Assembly: GCF_018223345.1 (NCBI RefSeq) | Contig: NZ_CP073587.1 | Location: 903,001-967,000 of the forward strand | Source: Shewanella yunxiaonensis | Lineage (GTDB): Bacteria; Pseudomonadota; Gammaproteobacteria; Enterobacterales; Shewanellaceae | Direction of reading: 5' to 3' | DNA length: 64,000 nucleotides | Part shown: piece by piece, positions 34,713-45,175 of the stretch | Layout of the letters: each line of letters opens with the position of its first letter | How positions within the stretch are numbered: the first letter of the stretch is position 1 | Program-made: the position numbers and the translations under genes | Notes under the pieces: generated by a model | Seen by the model: only the letters and a program-made list of their open reading frames with translations | What the model was told of the DNA's origin: nothing | Database searches by the model: none

Positions 34713-35182
34713 GTTTCCCCATTTCTATCACGACATATAGGCACTGTGTCAGCGGTGGTTAGCTCGCAAGCAGTACCCGATAAGCAGCTCATCCATGCAG
34801 ATTGCTAAGACAGACCATTTATTAAAACACATTATCATCTGACAAAATGCGACAAGCCCCCAACTCCTTGGCGGTGGTTAACGCAATTGCCATGTCTGTC
34901 CCGCGCACTCGCTATTTTTATTTTTAAAGCAGTAAGTTAGCTAAATTGTTGTTACTGGCATAATCCCCAATTTGCGTTGTTGTCGAAACCGATACTGTGG
35001 TGTGGTACGCCACGTGCCGACAGTGTTAACGGTTATTTGCCGTCTTTTTAACGCCCCCAAACTTTACGCATCTTTGGCTATCCATCATCCGATGACTCAC
35101 TACTCGTGTTGTTAATTGCGAGCAAGAACAGTGCCAGCCAGACAAGCAGTGTTAATGCCGGGTTACGGCGATATGGCATTAC

Positions 35183-35204
35183 TGTCGAATTACGCGGGTG
35201 TCGA
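35183..35204. promoter_or_regulatory. Candidate upstream activating sites (TGTCGA pair)
   Basis: TGTCGA occurs twice, 16 bp apart, about 85-100 bp upstream of the -24/-12 element. The same core recurs in the dyads before hydN-fdhF, which supports a shared FhlA-like binding site. The match to the E. coli FhlA site is from memory and partial. Confidence 0.45.
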
Positions 35205-35283
35205 TACGGTTTATATCCATTATTTTAAGTAAAAATATTTTTAATTTATTGAATTTAAACGATTTAAAAATATTTTTAGAAAT

Positions 35284-35300
35284 TGGCGCAGAAAATGCTT
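35284..35300 (+). promoter_or_regulatory. Candidate sigma-54 (-24/-12) promoter of the hyf operon
   Basis: TTGGCGC-N4-AATGCTT has the invariant GG and GC dinucleotides exactly 10 nt apart (35285-35286 and 35297-35298) and fits TGGCAC-N5-TTGC well. The predicted start of transcription is near 35310, leaving a leader of about 225 nt before hyfA. Confidence 0.6.
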
Positions 35301-35535
35301 TCTAGGGACATTGATCAGCCGTCTTGGGTGATCGCTTAACCGGAGTGTTAGGTGCTGGGGTTACAGGCAGATGGCTTGCCAAATACGCCAGACACAGTGT
35401 AACGCCCCGTTTCATGGGAAGTTGTCCCGGTTTTTGGCTCATGGTTACAGGTGTCGACAGATCTGCCAGTGGCAGTGCCGTCGTCAAAAGTGACGAAATG
35501 GGCTCAAGGTGGGATCACGTGCTTAGAGAGAGTAT

Positions 35536-36168
35536 ATGAACCGTTTTGTCATTGCCGATCCGCAACTATGCATCGGCTGCAATACCTGCATGGCGGCGTG
35601 TTCAGAGGCACACCGGCAACAAGGGTTGCAGACCGAGCCAAGACTGGTGGTGATGCGGAGTACCGAGGAATCGGCGCCGCAAATGTGCCATCAGTGCGAG
35701 GATGCCCCCTGCGCCGCTGTGTGTCCCGTTAACGCTATCCGCCGTGAGGATGAAGCCATAGTACTCAATGAAAGCTTATGTATTGGCTGTAAATTGTGTG
35801 CCATTGCCTGTCCGTTCGGTGCCATTACCCTCAGTGGTTCCAAGCCACTGGATATTCCGGATGACGTCTGTACCCCGTTGGCTGCTGCAGCACCGCGTTC
35901 ACCTTGTGCGGTCAGTCCGTTACTGGATTGGCGTACCGGGGTCCGTGCTGTGGCGGTGAAATGCGATCTGTGCAGTTTCCGTCCTGAAGGTCCCGCTTGT
36001 ATTGAGACCTGTCTGACCGGCGCAATTGTGATGGTGAGCAGTGAGGCGCTCGATAAAGCCTCGGCGCGTAAACGGCAGTTAGCGGCGATGCCTAATCCCG
36101 GTGACTGGCATGAGCAAGCTGCCAATGGCGCTATTGTGGCCGCAACTGAAGGGGAACATAAATTATGA
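35536..36168 (+). CDS. hyfA: Hydrogenase-4 ferredoxin-like subunit HyfA (HycB-like)
   Basis: A 210-residue polyferredoxin with four [4Fe-4S] motifs: CIGCNTCMAACSEAH, CHQCEDAPCAAVCPVNAI, CIGCKLCAIACPFGAI and CDLCSFRPEGPACIETC. HyfA/HycB proteins carry electrons from formate dehydrogenase H to the hydrogenase. E. coli HyfA has 205 residues and HycB 203. It is the first gene of the operon and overlaps hyfB by 4 bp. The symbol hyfA is preferred because the membrane genes that follow are of the hyf type. Confidence 0.9.
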   Translation: MNRFVIADPQLCIGCNTCMAACSEAHRQQGLQTEPRLVVMRSTEESAPQMCHQCEDAPCAAVCPVNAIRREDEAIVLNESLCIGCKLCAIACPFGAITLSGSKPLDIPDDVCTPLAAAAPRSPCAVSPLLDWRTGVRAVAVKCDLCSFRPEGPACIETCLTGAIVMVSSEALDKASARKRQLAAMPNPGDWHEQAANGAIVAATEGEHKL

Positions 36169-38189
36169 TGGCGCCTTTATGTTGGTTGGGTCTGTCGTTA
36201 GCGCTGTATATGATTGGCGCACTGTTGTCACTATTGCTTCGTCGTAACGAAGCCTTGGCGATTCGAGTCAGTGGTGGGCTGTCATTGGTAGGCGGCGTCT
36301 GTGGCGTGATTGCGGCGCTGCCGGTGTTGCTTGATGGTGGCGTTATTACCGCTGATTACGCCGGTCCATTTGCTGCTTTTGCTCATTTGACACTGCGACT
36401 GGATATGCTGGCAGCATTTATGGTGCTGGTGATCTCCCTCCTGGTGGTGGTGACTTCTCTCTATTCATTCTCTTATCTGCAGGAATACCGCGGTAAAGGT
36501 GCCTGGGCGATGGGATTCTTTATGAATCTGTTTATCGCGTCCATGGTCGCGCTAGTCGCGGTGGACAACGCCTTCTATTTCATCGTGTTGTTTGAAGCGA
36601 TGTCGCTCAGTTCTTACTTCCTGGTGATCTCCGAGCAGGATGATGAAGCGGTAGGGGCAGGGTTGTTGTACTTCTTTATCGCCCATGCCGGTTCTGTGCT
36701 GATCATGCTTGGCTTCTTCCTGCTGTACCGTCATGCCGGTAGTCTGGATTTCTCCGCTTTCCGTGACGCGCATTTGCCGGTCGGTGAAGCCTCGGCGGTG
36801 TTCTTGCTGGCGTTCTTTGGCTTTGGTGCCAAGGCTGGGATGCTACCGCTGCACGGCTGGTTACCACGCGCTCACCCGGCGGCACCATCGCATGCATCGG
36901 CATTGATGTCCGGGGTGATGGTAAAGATCGGGATTTTTGGCATCATCAAGGTGGGCATCGATTTACTCGGTGCAACCGAAATGTGGTGGGGCATCGTGGT
37001 GCTGGCATTCGGGGCCGTTTCTTCCGTGTTGGGGGTGCTGTACGCACTGGCAGAGCACGATATCAAACGCCTGCTGGCTTATCACACCGTTGAAAATATC
37101 GGCATTATCCTGATGGGCGTGGGGGCCGGGATGATCGGCATTGCAACCCACCACCCATTGCTAGCGCTGCTGGGATTGCTGGGTGGTCTGTATCACCTGA
37201 TCAACCATGCGCTGTTTAAAGGCTTGTTATTCCTCGGTGCCGGGGCCGTTATCTACCGCACTCACACCAAGGATATGGAGCAGATGGGAGGACTTGCCAA
37301 ACTGATGCCGCGCACTGCGGTGGCGTTCCTCATCGGCTGTATGGCGATTTCCGCACTGCCGCCACTGAACGGATTTGTCAGTGAGTGGTTCACATATCAG
37401 TCCCTGTTCACTATGAGCCACGACGGCAGTGTGGGCCTAAAATTGGCAGGGCCAGCCGCCATCGTGATGTTGGCGATTACCGGCGCGTTGGCTGCTATGT
37501 GCTTTGTCAAAGTGTATGGCATCTGCTTCTGTGGCGCACCGCGCAGCGAAAAAGCGGCGAATGCCCGCGAAGTGCCATTCAGCATGACCAGCGCCATGTG
37601 GTTGCTGGCGATCCTCTGTGTACTGTTGGGTGTCGGAGCCTCTGCTATCGCACCGGTGCTCACCAATATTGCCGCGCAATTAAGCCACGCCCCGGCTGTA
37701 ACAATGGCCAGTGGCACCAGCGTATTCCCAGGTGATGCGGCACAAACCAGCCTCAATCCGCCATTGCTATTCATCCTGTTGCTGGCATTACCGTTGCTGC
37801 CGCTGATGATTTACAGCGTCAAGGGTGGCAGTGATCGGCTGCGCTTTACCCGCCGCGGGACACCTTGGGCTTGTGGCTATGGCTATGAGGCGCCAATGGC
37901 CTTGTCTGCGGGGAGTTTTGCGCAGCCGTTGCGGGTGTTGTTCGCACCGCTTTATCGCCTGCGCAAAACGCTCGATCCAGCGCCCATGTTGCAACGTTCA
38001 CTGGATGTTACCACTGACGCTGTCACCAAGGTGGAGCCGGTATGGGACGAACATCTGGTGTTGCCGGTAGTGAATGGTGTGCAGCGACTCAGTCGTTTGG
38101 TGCAGTGGATCCAGTATGGCGATTTCCGTGCCTACTGCCTGTATGTGGTCGCGGCACTGGTTGTGCTGCTGATCGTCACCATGGCCTAA
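36165..38189 (+). CDS. hyfB: Hydrogenase-4 membrane subunit HyfB
   Basis: A 674-residue antiporter-like subunit (HyfB 672 in E. coli), related to NuoL/MrpA and HycC, with about 16 membrane helices. Conserved charged residues for ion translocation are visible: a membrane Glu in VLFEAMSLSSYFLV, a Lys in FGFGAKAGMLPLHGWLPRAH and a Lys/His pair in LYHLINHALFKGLLFLGAG. The ALAEHDIKRLLAYHTVENIG block is typical. It couples electron flow to ion pumping in the proposed model. It starts within the hyfA stop (ATGA). Confidence 0.94.
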   Translation: MMAPLCWLGLSLALYMIGALLSLLLRRNEALAIRVSGGLSLVGGVCGVIAALPVLLDGGVITADYAGPFAAFAHLTLRLDMLAAFMVLVISLLVVVTSLYSFSYLQEYRGKGAWAMGFFMNLFIASMVALVAVDNAFYFIVLFEAMSLSSYFLVISEQDDEAVGAGLLYFFIAHAGSVLIMLGFFLLYRHAGSLDFSAFRDAHLPVGEASAVFLLAFFGFGAKAGMLPLHGWLPRAHPAAPSHASALMSGVMVKIGIFGIIKVGIDLLGATEMWWGIVVLAFGAVSSVLGVLYALAEHDIKRLLAYHTVENIGIILMGVGAGMIGIATHHPLLALLGLLGGLYHLINHALFKGLLFLGAGAVIYRTHTKDMEQMGGLAKLMPRTAVAFLIGCMAISALPPLNGFVSEWFTYQSLFTMSHDGSVGLKLAGPAAIVMLAITGALAAMCFVKVYGICFCGAPRSEKAANAREVPFSMTSAMWLLAILCVLLGVGASAIAPVLTNIAAQLSHAPAVTMASGTSVFPGDAAQTSLNPPLLFILLLALPLLPLMIYSVKGGSDRLRFTRRGTPWACGYGYEAPMALSAGSFAQPLRVLFAPLYRLRKTLDPAPMLQRSLDVTTDAVTKVEPVWDEHLVLPVVNGVQRLSRLVQWIQYGDFRAYCLYVVAALVVLLIVTMA

Positions 38190-38199
38190 GGAGTAGAGG

Positions 38200-39150
38200 A
38201 TGATGATGCAAAATTCCTTGGTATTGGCACTGGTTGCGGGGCTGCTGCAAGCCGTGCTGTTAATGGCTGTGTCGCCACTGCTATCCGGTTTGTCGCGGGT
38301 GATCCGTGCCAAGATGCACTGTCGCAAAGGTCCTGGTGTGTTGCAGGAATACCGCGACATTCTGAAATTGCTGACCCGTCAGGAAGTGGCTCCCAGTCAC
38401 TGTGGTGGGGTATTTCGGGTGATGCCATTCGTGCTGCTTGGCACCATGCTGCTGGTGGCCATGACGCTACCAGTGGCGACACAAGCATCGCCAATGGCGG
38501 CGGGGGGAGATGTGATCACTCTGCTGTATCTGTTTGCGATTTTCCGCTTTTTCTTCTCACTGGCAGGGCTCGACTCTGGCAGCACTTTTGCCGGTATTGG
38601 CGCCAGCCGCGAGCTGACGCTGGGTATTCTGGTGGAACCTATTTTGATGTTGGGGCTGCTGGTGGTGGCGCTGATAGTGGGTTCTACCAATATCAGCAAT
38701 ATCAGCAGCACCCTGGCGTCGCAGCCATGGGCCGCCCCCACCGCGACGGCGATGGCCTTGCTGGCGTGCGCCTTCGCCGTATTTATCGAGATGGGCAAAA
38801 TCCCGTTCGATGTGGCCGAAGCCGAGCAGGAACTGCAAGAAGGTCCGCTATCTGAATACTCCGGTGCCGGTCTGGCGCTGGTGAAATGGGGCATCAGCCT
38901 CAAGCAGGTGGTGGTCGCCGGGCTGTTTCTCGCCATCTTTGTACCGTTTGGCAAAGCAGACTCTATCACGGTTGCCAGCATGTTGCTGGGGACCTTGGCC
39001 TTTGTGGTCAAACTGGTGCTGGTGTTTGTAGTTGCAGCGGTGATTGAAAACACGCTTGCCCGTGGTCGTTTCCTGTTGACCGGACGAGTGACCTGGATGG
39101 GCTTCGGCGTTGCAGCGCTGGCGTTCATGTTCTATCTGACCGGGCTATAA
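38200..39150 (+). CDS. hyfC: Hydrogenase-4 membrane subunit HyfC (NuoH-like)
   Basis: A 316-residue membrane subunit homologous to NuoH/HycD (HyfC 315 in E. coli). It forms the link between the hydrogenase module and the antiporter-like arm. The conserved cytoplasmic loops are present: KMHCRKGPGVLQEYRDILKL and FIEMGKIPFDVAEAEQELQEG. Three in-frame ATGs occur at 38200, 38203 and 38206 after TAAGGAG; any could start. The gap to hyfB is 10 bp. Confidence 0.94.
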   Translation: MMMQNSLVLALVAGLLQAVLLMAVSPLLSGLSRVIRAKMHCRKGPGVLQEYRDILKLLTRQEVAPSHCGGVFRVMPFVLLGTMLLVAMTLPVATQASPMAAGGDVITLLYLFAIFRFFFSLAGLDSGSTFAGIGASRELTLGILVEPILMLGLLVVALIVGSTNISNISSTLASQPWAAPTATAMALLACAFAVFIEMGKIPFDVAEAEQELQEGPLSEYSGAGLALVKWGISLKQVVVAGLFLAIFVPFGKADSITVASMLLGTLAFVVKLVLVFVVAAVIENTLARGRFLLTGRVTWMGFGVAALAFMFYLTGL

Positions 39151-39165
39151 GGAGTCAGCATTCTT

Positions 39166-40605
39166 ATGGAGAATATTGCGCTTGCGACCATGCTGCTGCC
39201 ATTTATTGGCGCACTGTTGATCGCGCTGATGCCACAGCGACACGCCAAAGTGCTGTGCACGCTGTTCGCGCTGCTGGCCACTTTGGGTATGGCGGCTCTG
39301 GCCTATGCCTATCTGGACAGCGGTAAAACCGATGTGACGTTCACCCTGTACAGTTACGGGCATACCCAGCTGTTTGGTTTTGTGATGGATCGCGTCAGTC
39401 TGTTGATTGGTTTCGCTGTGGTGTCCCTCGGCTTCCTAATCAGCCTTTATTCCTGTGGTTATCTCACCACTGGCAACCGGGAACATCCCCATGAAGGCAG
39501 TAATCGCTATTATGCGTTTTTGTTGATCTTCATCGGCGCAATGGCTGGCCTGACCCTGTCGTCCACTATCCTCGGACAGCTGCTGTTTTTCGAAATCACT
39601 GGCGGTTGTTCCTGGGGGCTGATTGGTTACTACCAGAGTCCCAAGTCATTGCGTTCGGCCTTGAAAGCGTTATTGGTGACTCACATCGCATCTGTTGGCC
39701 TGTATCTGGCGGCGGCCTGGCTGTTCGCTAAAACTGGCACTTTCGAGTTGACTGCAATCAGTCAGCTCAGTGATGCCGACAAGCTGGTGGTATTCGGTGG
39801 CGTATTGTTTGCGGCCTGGGGTAAATCGGCGCAACTGCCACTGCATATGTGGTTGCCTGATGCAATGGAAGCGCCGACACCGGTCAGTGCTTATTTGCAT
39901 GCGGCCTCGATGGTGAAAGTGGGCGTTTACATCTTTGCCCGCGCCATTATGTCTGCTGGCACTGTGCCTCACGAAATCGGTGTGGTCGGGGCGGTAATGG
40001 CGACCATCACGATGGTGTATGGCTTCCTGATGTATCTGCCTCAGAAAGATATGAAGCGTCTGCTGGCCTATTCCACTATCGCCCAGCTGTCTTACATCTT
40101 CCTGGCGCTGTCACTGTCCATTTTCAATTCAAAAATGGCCTTTGATGCCGGTATTGCTTACATCTTTAACCACGCTTATGCCAAGAGCCTGTTCTTCCTG
40201 GTGGCCGGTGCCCTCAGTTATGCCTGTGGTACCCGTATGCTGCCACGGTTGAAAGGTCTGTTGCGCTGTATGCCACTGTTGGGCATTGGTTTCTGTGTCG
40301 CTGCGATGGCGATTGCCGGGGTGCCACCCTTTAATGGCTTCTTCAGCAAATTCCCGCTGTTTGCTGCGGGTTTCGAGTTGAGCCAGGCACATTGGTGGTT
40401 ATTGCCGCTACTGATCATTGCGCTGATTGAATCAGTTGCCAGTTTTGCCTGGTTGTTACTGTGGTTCGGTCGCACGGTGCCCGGCGAACCATCCGAAGAA
40501 GTGGCCAATGCTTCAGCAGTGCCAATGTCGATGATGATAGTGCTGGTGGTGTTGATTGTGATGTCGCTGATCTCCAGCGTTATCGCGGCAACCTGGCTGG
40601 CGTAA
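39166..40605 (+). CDS. hyfD: Hydrogenase-4 membrane subunit HyfD
   Basis: A 479-residue antiporter-like subunit, the same length I recall for E. coli HyfD. HyfD is absent from hydrogenase-3 (Hyc), so its presence marks this as an FHL-2-type complex. The membrane Glu is in LLFFEITGGCSWGLIGYY, the translocation Lys in AWGKSAQLPLHMWLPDAME and another in HAASMVKVGVYIFARA. The [17 protein letters not shown] block is conserved. It follows AAGGAG, 15 bp after hyfC. Confidence 0.94.
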   Translation: MENIALATMLLPFIGALLIALMPQRHAKVLCTLFALLATLGMAALAYAYLDSGKTDVTFTLYSYGHTQLFGFVMDRVSLLIGFAVVSLGFLISLYSCGYLTTGNREHPHEGSNRYYAFLLIFIGAMAGLTLSSTILGQLLFFEITGGCSWGLIGYYQSPKSLRSALKALLVTHIASVGLYLAAAWLFAKTGTFELTAISQLSDADKLVVFGGVLFAAWGKSAQLPLHMWLPDAMEAPTPVSAYLHAASMVKVGVYIFARAIMSAGTVPHEIGVVGAVMATITMVYGFLMYLPQKDMKRLLAYSTIAQLSYIFLALSLSIFNSKMAFDAGIAYIFNHAYAKSLFFLVAGALSYACGTRMLPRLKGLLRCMPLLGIGFCVAAMAIAGVPPFNGFFSKFPLFAAGFELSQAHWWLLPLLIIALIESVASFAWLLLWFGRTVPGEPSEEVANASAVPMSMMIVLVVLIVMSLISSVIAATWLA

Positions 40606-40618
40606 GGGAGAAAATCAT

Positions 40619-41269
40619 ATGACTGGAACCTTGCTTGTCAATAACCTCGCCGGACTGATGATTGTCACCTCCATGCTGGTGATTGCTGCGAAAAAGCCGA
40701 CGCTATCTGCCGGTTTGTATGCACTGCAATCGCTGGTGCTGGTCGGCATCTTTATCACGTTGGCGAATATGTTTGGTGCTCATGAGTTGTATCTGTGGTC
40801 TATCAGCGCCTTTGTCACCAAGGTGGTGCTGGTGCCGCTGATCATGTATCGCGCCTTTTGCAAACTGGCCGATCCCAAAGCCGATGGCGGTGTTGTTGGT
40901 ACCGCAGCACTGTTCATGATCGCTGCAGCGATTGTGCTAGTGAGCTATTTTGCGGTGCAGCCGGTGCAACTGCCAATGCTGACCGAACTAAAACCGGTGC
41001 TGGCGGTATCGCTGGGGCACTTTCTTATCGGGCTGCTGTGCATTGTCAGCCAGCGCAACATCCTCAAACAGGTGTTCGGTTATTGCCTGATGGAGAATGG
41101 CGCGCATCTGACACTGGCGCTGTTGGCTCATGGGGCTCCTGAACTGGTGGAAATCGGCATCGCCACTGACGCCATATTTGCGGTGATCATCATGGCGCTG
41201 ATGGCACGACGTATTTACCGCACCATGAACACGCTTGATGTTCAGAAACTGATCTCATTAAAAGGGTGA
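40619..41269 (+). CDS. hyfE: Hydrogenase-4 membrane subunit HyfE
   Basis: A 216-residue membrane protein equal in length to E. coli HyfE. It is built of about six to seven helices, and its C-terminal half resembles NuoK-type subunits ([20 protein letters not shown] with a membrane Glu). HyfE is also specific to the larger hydrogenase-4 complex. The AAGGGAGAAA ribosome binding site is well placed, 13 bp after hyfD. Confidence 0.92.
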   Translation: MTGTLLVNNLAGLMIVTSMLVIAAKKPTLSAGLYALQSLVLVGIFITLANMFGAHELYLWSISAFVTKVVLVPLIMYRAFCKLADPKADGGVVGTAALFMIAAAIVLVSYFAVQPVQLPMLTELKPVLAVSLGHFLIGLLCIVSQRNILKQVFGYCLMENGAHLTLALLAHGAPELVEIGIATDAIFAVIIMALMARRIYRTMNTLDVQKLISLKG

Positions 41270-41274
41270 ACGAC

Positions 41275-42885
41275 ATGGATACATTGGAGCTTTTTATCAC
41301 CCTGCTGGCGATTCCATTAGTGACATCGTTGCTGGCATTTGCCTGTCGGCTGTCAGGCGATGGTGCGCAAAAGCTGGTGACGCTATTGCATGTTATTGGG
41401 AGTAGCTTACTGCTGGTGACTGCATTGGCGGCGGTCTGGACGGTCTATCGTCAGGGTGAGCTACTCGCTGCCAATAACTGGTTGCATCTCGATGGTCTGA
41501 GTGCGCTATTTCTGGCGATCCTCGGTATCGTTGGCTTTATCACCGGTATTTACTCCGTAGGCTATATGAATCACGAAGTCGCTGATGGTGAAGTCAGTGT
41601 TGGCTCACTTTGCAGCTACTACGGCTTTTTCCAGCTGTTTCTGTTCACCATGCTGTTGGTGATCACCAGCAATAACCTGATTGTGATGTGGGCAGCGATT
41701 GAGGCTACCACGCTCAGTTCCGCTTTTCTAGTGGGGCTTTATGGCCAGCAGTCGTCACTGGAAGCCGCCTGGAAATACATCATCATCTGTACCGTCGGCG
41801 TGGCGTTCGGCCTCTATGGTACGGTATTGGTGTACTCCAATGCGGCCAACGTGATGCCCCATCCCGGCGATGCGATTTTCTGGACCGAAGTGTTAAAACA
41901 TGCGGGTGAACTGGATAGCACGTTGATGCATCTGGCGTTTATTTTCGTGCTGATCGGTTTTGGGACCAAAACCGGATTGTTCCCGATGCACGCTTGGTTA
42001 CCGGATGCGCACAGTGAAGCGCCAAGCCCCACCAGTGCGTTGCTGTCTGCGGTGTTGCTGAACTGTGCCCTGCTGGTGATTGTGCGTTACTACATTCTGA
42101 TTAGCGCCGCCATCGGTACTGAATTCCCGCAACGGCTGTTGCTGGTGTTTGGCTTCTTATCCGTCGCCGTCGCCGCCTTCCTGATCTTGGTACAGCGCGA
42201 TATGAAACGGCTGTTGGCCTATTCCAGTGTGGAAAACATGGGGTTGATTGCCGTAGCGCTGGGCATCGGTGGCCCGCTGGGTATTCTGGCGGCTATGCTG
42301 CACACGCTTAACCATAGCTTGGCCAAAACCTTGTTGTTCTGTGGTTCTGGTAACGTGCTGTTGAAATATGGCACCCGCGATATGAACGCCGTCAAAGGGT
42401 TGCTGCGGGTGGCGCCATTCTCCGGGGCTTTATTGGCTGGTGGTGCACTGGCGCTCGGAGGCATGCCGCCATTCAACGTATTCCTCAGCGAGTTTATGAC
42501 AGTCACTGCCGGGATCCATGCCGGTCATCTGTGGCTGGTATTGCTGCTGCTGGCCTTGCTGACGGTGGTGTTGGCCGGGCTGGTACGTATGGTGGTGATG
42601 TCGGTGTTGGGCAAACAGCCGGACAACGTCAGTAAAGGCGAACTCGGCTGGCTGACCACTGCGCCGCTGGCGGTGTTGTTGGCACTGATGTTACTGATGG
42701 GAACTCATATTCCACAACCGGTGACACAGTTGTTGCAACAAGCTACCACGATTGTGCTGAACGGCGATGAAGCGGGTGAAGCTGAGCTGCGGGCGTTGTC
42801 ACTGCCAGCCATGCCCAGCACTAACTCCATCAGCACTACTGCTTCTCAATCCACCCCTTCCCAGCAGGAGATGTACCGTGACTAA
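41275..42885 (+). CDS. hyfF: Hydrogenase-4 membrane subunit HyfF
   Basis: A 536-residue third antiporter-like subunit (E. coli HyfF about 526). The ATG at 41275 is spaced correctly from AAAGGG; a GTG at 41266 overlapping the hyfE stop is possible. Motifs include the membrane Glu in [55 protein letters not shown] and the [18 protein letters not shown] helix. The C-terminal tail is Ser/Thr-rich and extends past the family's usual end, overlapping hyfG by 8 bp. Confidence 0.93.
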   Translation: MDTLELFITLLAIPLVTSLLAFACRLSGDGAQKLVTLLHVIGSSLLLVTALAAVWTVYRQGELLAANNWLHLDGLSALFLAILGIVGFITGIYSVGYMNHEVADGEVSVGSLCSYYGFFQLFLFTMLLVITSNNLIVMWAAIEATTLSSAFLVGLYGQQSSLEAAWKYIIICTVGVAFGLYGTVLVYSNAANVMPHPGDAIFWTEVLKHAGELDSTLMHLAFIFVLIGFGTKTGLFPMHAWLPDAHSEAPSPTSALLSAVLLNCALLVIVRYYILISAAIGTEFPQRLLLVFGFLSVAVAAFLILVQRDMKRLLAYSSVENMGLIAVALGIGGPLGILAAMLHTLNHSLAKTLLFCGSGNVLLKYGTRDMNAVKGLLRVAPFSGALLAGGALALGGMPPFNVFLSEFMTVTAGIHAGHLWLVLLLLALLTVVLAGLVRMVVMSVLGKQPDNVSKGELGWLTTAPLAVLLALMLLMGTHIPQPVTQLLQQATTIVLNGDEAGEAELRALSLPAMPSTNSISTTASQSTPSQQEMYRD

Positions 42886-44608
42886 TCAAAATACTGTTGC
42901 CAATGCCGCCCATAAGGCCGCCGGTTATCTGGCCCGTGTCAGCGCACAGTTTCCCCATGCCATTCTGGAAGAGGAAAGACAGACTCAGGATCAGGTCACC
43001 ATTACCGTCAAAACCGGTTTTTTGCCTGAAATTGTAGAATTTCTGTATTACCGCCAGGGTGGCTGGCTGAGTGTGCTGTTCGGCAATGATGAACGCAGCT
43101 TGAATGGCCATTACGCCGTGTATTACGTGCTGTCGATGGAAGAGGGCGAGAAGTGCTGGATTGTGGTGAAAGTGCTGGTAGATGCCAACACTCTCGAATA
43201 TCCCGCAGTGACCCCGCGTGTTCCTGCTGCCGTCTGGGGTGAACGTGAAGTCCGTGATATGTATGGTCTGCGGCCGGTAGGTTTACCGGATGAGCGACGC
43301 CTGGTGCTCCCGGATGACTGGCCGGAAGATCTGTTCCCGCTGCGTAAAGACAGCATGGATTATCGGCAGCGTCCTGCACCGACGACTGATCGTGAAACCT
43401 ATCCGTTTATCAACGAACTGGGCAGCGATAAAAACCGTATCGTACCGATTGGCCCGTTGCACGTCACCTCTGACGAACCTGGGCATTTCCGGCTGTTTGT
43501 CGATGGTGAACGCATTGTCGATGCTGACTACCGTTTGTTCTATGTGCATCGTGGCATGGAAAAACTGGCAGAAACCCGTATGGGCTATAACGAAGTGACC
43601 TTTCTGTCAGACCGTGTGTGCGGCATTTGCGGTTTCGCCCATAGCACCGCTTACACCACCTCGGTAGAAAACTCGCTGGGGATCCAGGTGCCAGCGCGGG
43701 CGCAGATGATCCGCGCCATTCTGCTGGAAGTTGAACGCTTACACAGCCACTTGTTGAACCTCGGTCTGGCCTGTCATTTCACCGGTTTTGACTCCGGTTT
43801 TATGCAGTTCTTCCGCGTACGTGAAGTGTCCATGAAAATGGCGGAGATCCTCACTGGCTCGCGCAAGACTTACGGCCTGAACCTGATTGGTGGGGTGCGC
43901 CGTGACCTGCTTAAAGATGACATGATCGCTACCCGTAAGCTGGCGCAGGAGATGCGCCGCGAAGTGAACGATTTGGTCGATGTGCTGCTGAGTACGCCCA
44001 ATATGGAAGAACGCACCGTGGGTGTCGGCATCCTCGATCCGCAAATTGCCCGTGATTTCAGTAACGTTGGCCCGATGGTACGCGCCAGTGGCCATGCCCG
44101 TGATGCCCGCGCCGATCACCCGTTCGTAGGTTATGGTCTGTTGCCGATGGAAGTTCACAGTGAACAGGGCTGTGATGTGCTGTCCCGTCTGAAGGTGCGC
44201 ATCAATGAGGTTTATACCAGCCTCAACATGATTGATTACGGTCTGGATAATCTGCCCGGTGGGCCGCTGCAGGTGGATGGTTTTACCTATCAACCTCATA
44301 AATTTGCACTGGGCTTTACCGAAGCGCCACGCGGCGATGATATCCACTGGAGTATGACCGGTGATAACCAGAAGCTGTTCCGCTGGCGTTGCCGGGCGGC
44401 GACCTACGCCAACTGGACGACACTGCGCTACATGCTGCGGGGTAATACCGTGTCCGATGCCCCGCTGATCATCGGCAGTCTCGACCCTTGCTACTCCTGC
44501 ACTGACCGCGTCACTTTTGTCGACGTCAATAAGCGCTCTAGCAAGACCGTGTCCTACAAAGAGGTGGAACGTTACGCCATCGAGCGTACCAATTCCCCGC
44601 TGAAGTAG
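42878..44608 (+). CDS. hyfG: Group 4 [NiFe]-hydrogenase large subunit HyfG
   Basis: A 576-residue catalytic subunit (HycE 569). The start is GTG at 42878 behind AGGAG; the open frame upstream lies within hyfF. An N-terminal NuoC-like domain (about 40-160) is fused to a NuoD-like hydrogenase domain. The Ni-Fe site Cys pairs are in [12 protein letters not shown] and [10 protein letters not shown] 32-residue C-terminal extension follows that Arg, beginning [10 protein letters not shown] and ending ERTNSPLK. It is very like the peptide cleaved from HycE by HycI. It faces the cytoplasm. Confidence 0.95.
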   Translation: MTNQNTVANAAHKAAGYLARVSAQFPHAILEEERQTQDQVTITVKTGFLPEIVEFLYYRQGGWLSVLFGNDERSLNGHYAVYYVLSMEEGEKCWIVVKVLVDANTLEYPAVTPRVPAAVWGEREVRDMYGLRPVGLPDERRLVLPDDWPEDLFPLRKDSMDYRQRPAPTTDRETYPFINELGSDKNRIVPIGPLHVTSDEPGHFRLFVDGERIVDADYRLFYVHRGMEKLAETRMGYNEVTFLSDRVCGICGFAHSTAYTTSVENSLGIQVPARAQMIRAILLEVERLHSHLLNLGLACHFTGFDSGFMQFFRVREVSMKMAEILTGSRKTYGLNLIGGVRRDLLKDDMIATRKLAQEMRREVNDLVDVLLSTPNMEERTVGVGILDPQIARDFSNVGPMVRASGHARDARADHPFVGYGLLPMEVHSEQGCDVLSRLKVRINEVYTSLNMIDYGLDNLPGGPLQVDGFTYQPHKFALGFTEAPRGDDIHWSMTGDNQKLFRWRCRAATYANWTTLRYMLRGNTVSDAPLIIGSLDPCYSCTDRVTFVDVNKRSSKTVSYKEVERYAIERTNSPLK

Positions 44609-44626
44609 TCTGCCAAGGAGTCAATT

Positions 44627-45175
44627 ATGCTGAAATATCTGAAAAAGGCGCTGCAAACCGGAGTGGTTACCGGCAGCGATCCGCTGACCCCGCCAGAGGT
44701 GGATAAGAATTTTCGCGGTAAACCGGAGCAAGATCCATCCCAGTGTATTGCCTGCTCGGCGTGCATGAATGCTTGTCCGGCCAATGCGCTGACGGTGCAG
44801 ACTAATCTCGCCAGTGGCATGCAGGAATGGTCGTTGTTCCTTGGCCGCTGCATTTTCTGCGGACGTTGTGAAGAGGTCTGTCCGACCCATGCGATTGTAC
44901 TGACACAAGAGGTGCAGCTTGCGGTGTGGCGTAAAGAGGATCTGTACCAGAAATCGGCGTTTCCACTGGCCAATTGCCATGATTGCGGCAAGCCATTTGC
45001 GGTCGCCAAAGAGCTGCAATATGCCGAAGATCTGCTGATGGCAACTGGTCAGTATGAAGATCGTGAGGCATTGCACCAACAGCTTAACACCTGCCCGCAC
45101 TGCAAACGCACCCACAATATTACCCAGTCACAGCGGATCAATCTGAGTCGGTTATTACGGGAGCCAGTACTATGA
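44627..45175 (+). CDS. hyfH: Hydrogenase-4 ferredoxin-like subunit HyfH (HycF-like)
   Basis: A 182-residue NuoI-like subunit (HyfH 181, HycF 180) with two [4Fe-4S] motifs: [16 protein letters not shown] and [16 protein letters not shown]. Additional Cys pairs near the end (NCHDCGK and CPHCKR) are also seen in HycF. It relays electrons from the HyfA side to the small subunit HyfI. It is preceded by AAGGAG and overlaps hyfI by 4 bp (ATGA). Confidence 0.94.
   Translation: MLKYLKKALQTGVVTGSDPLTPPEVDKNFRGKPEQDPSQCIACSACMNACPANALTVQTNLASGMQEWSLFLGRCIFCGRCEEVCPTHAIVLTQEVQLAVWRKEDLYQKSAFPLANCHDCGKPFAVAKELQYAEDLLMATGQYEDREALHQQLNTCPHCKRTHNITQSQRINLSRLLREPVL

Larger units (their letters stand above)
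34713..35535. promoter_or_regulatory. Divergent regulatory region between fhlA/hyfR-like gene and hyf operon
   Basis: 823 bp without a supported gene. It contains TGTCGA motifs at 35183-35188 and 35199-35204, an AT-rich tract at about 35220-35280 suitable for bending or IHF binding, and a -24/-12 element at 35284-35300. A further dyad-like TGACA-N5-CGACA sits at 34840-34854 near the regulator's own start. Short open frames here look like shadows. The layout matches sigma-54 promoters activated from upstream sites. Confidence 0.6.

Noticed and set aside
35302..35539. Short overlapping ORFs in the hyf promoter region
   Set aside because: They lie in the predicted leader on both strands without ribosome binding sites or family features.
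38397..39128. 243-residue minus-strand frame inside hyfC
   Set aside because: It is antisense to a clearly conserved NuoH-like gene; long shadow frames are expected in GC-richer coding DNA.
42767..42877. N-terminal extension of HyfG from an ATG at 42767
   Set aside because: The extra 37 residues lie within the hyfF coding sequence and lack similarity; the GTG at 42878 has an AGGAG site and gives the family length.
43739..44347. 202-residue minus-strand frame inside hyfG
   Set aside because: It is antisense to the catalytic subunit, with no start context and no similarity.
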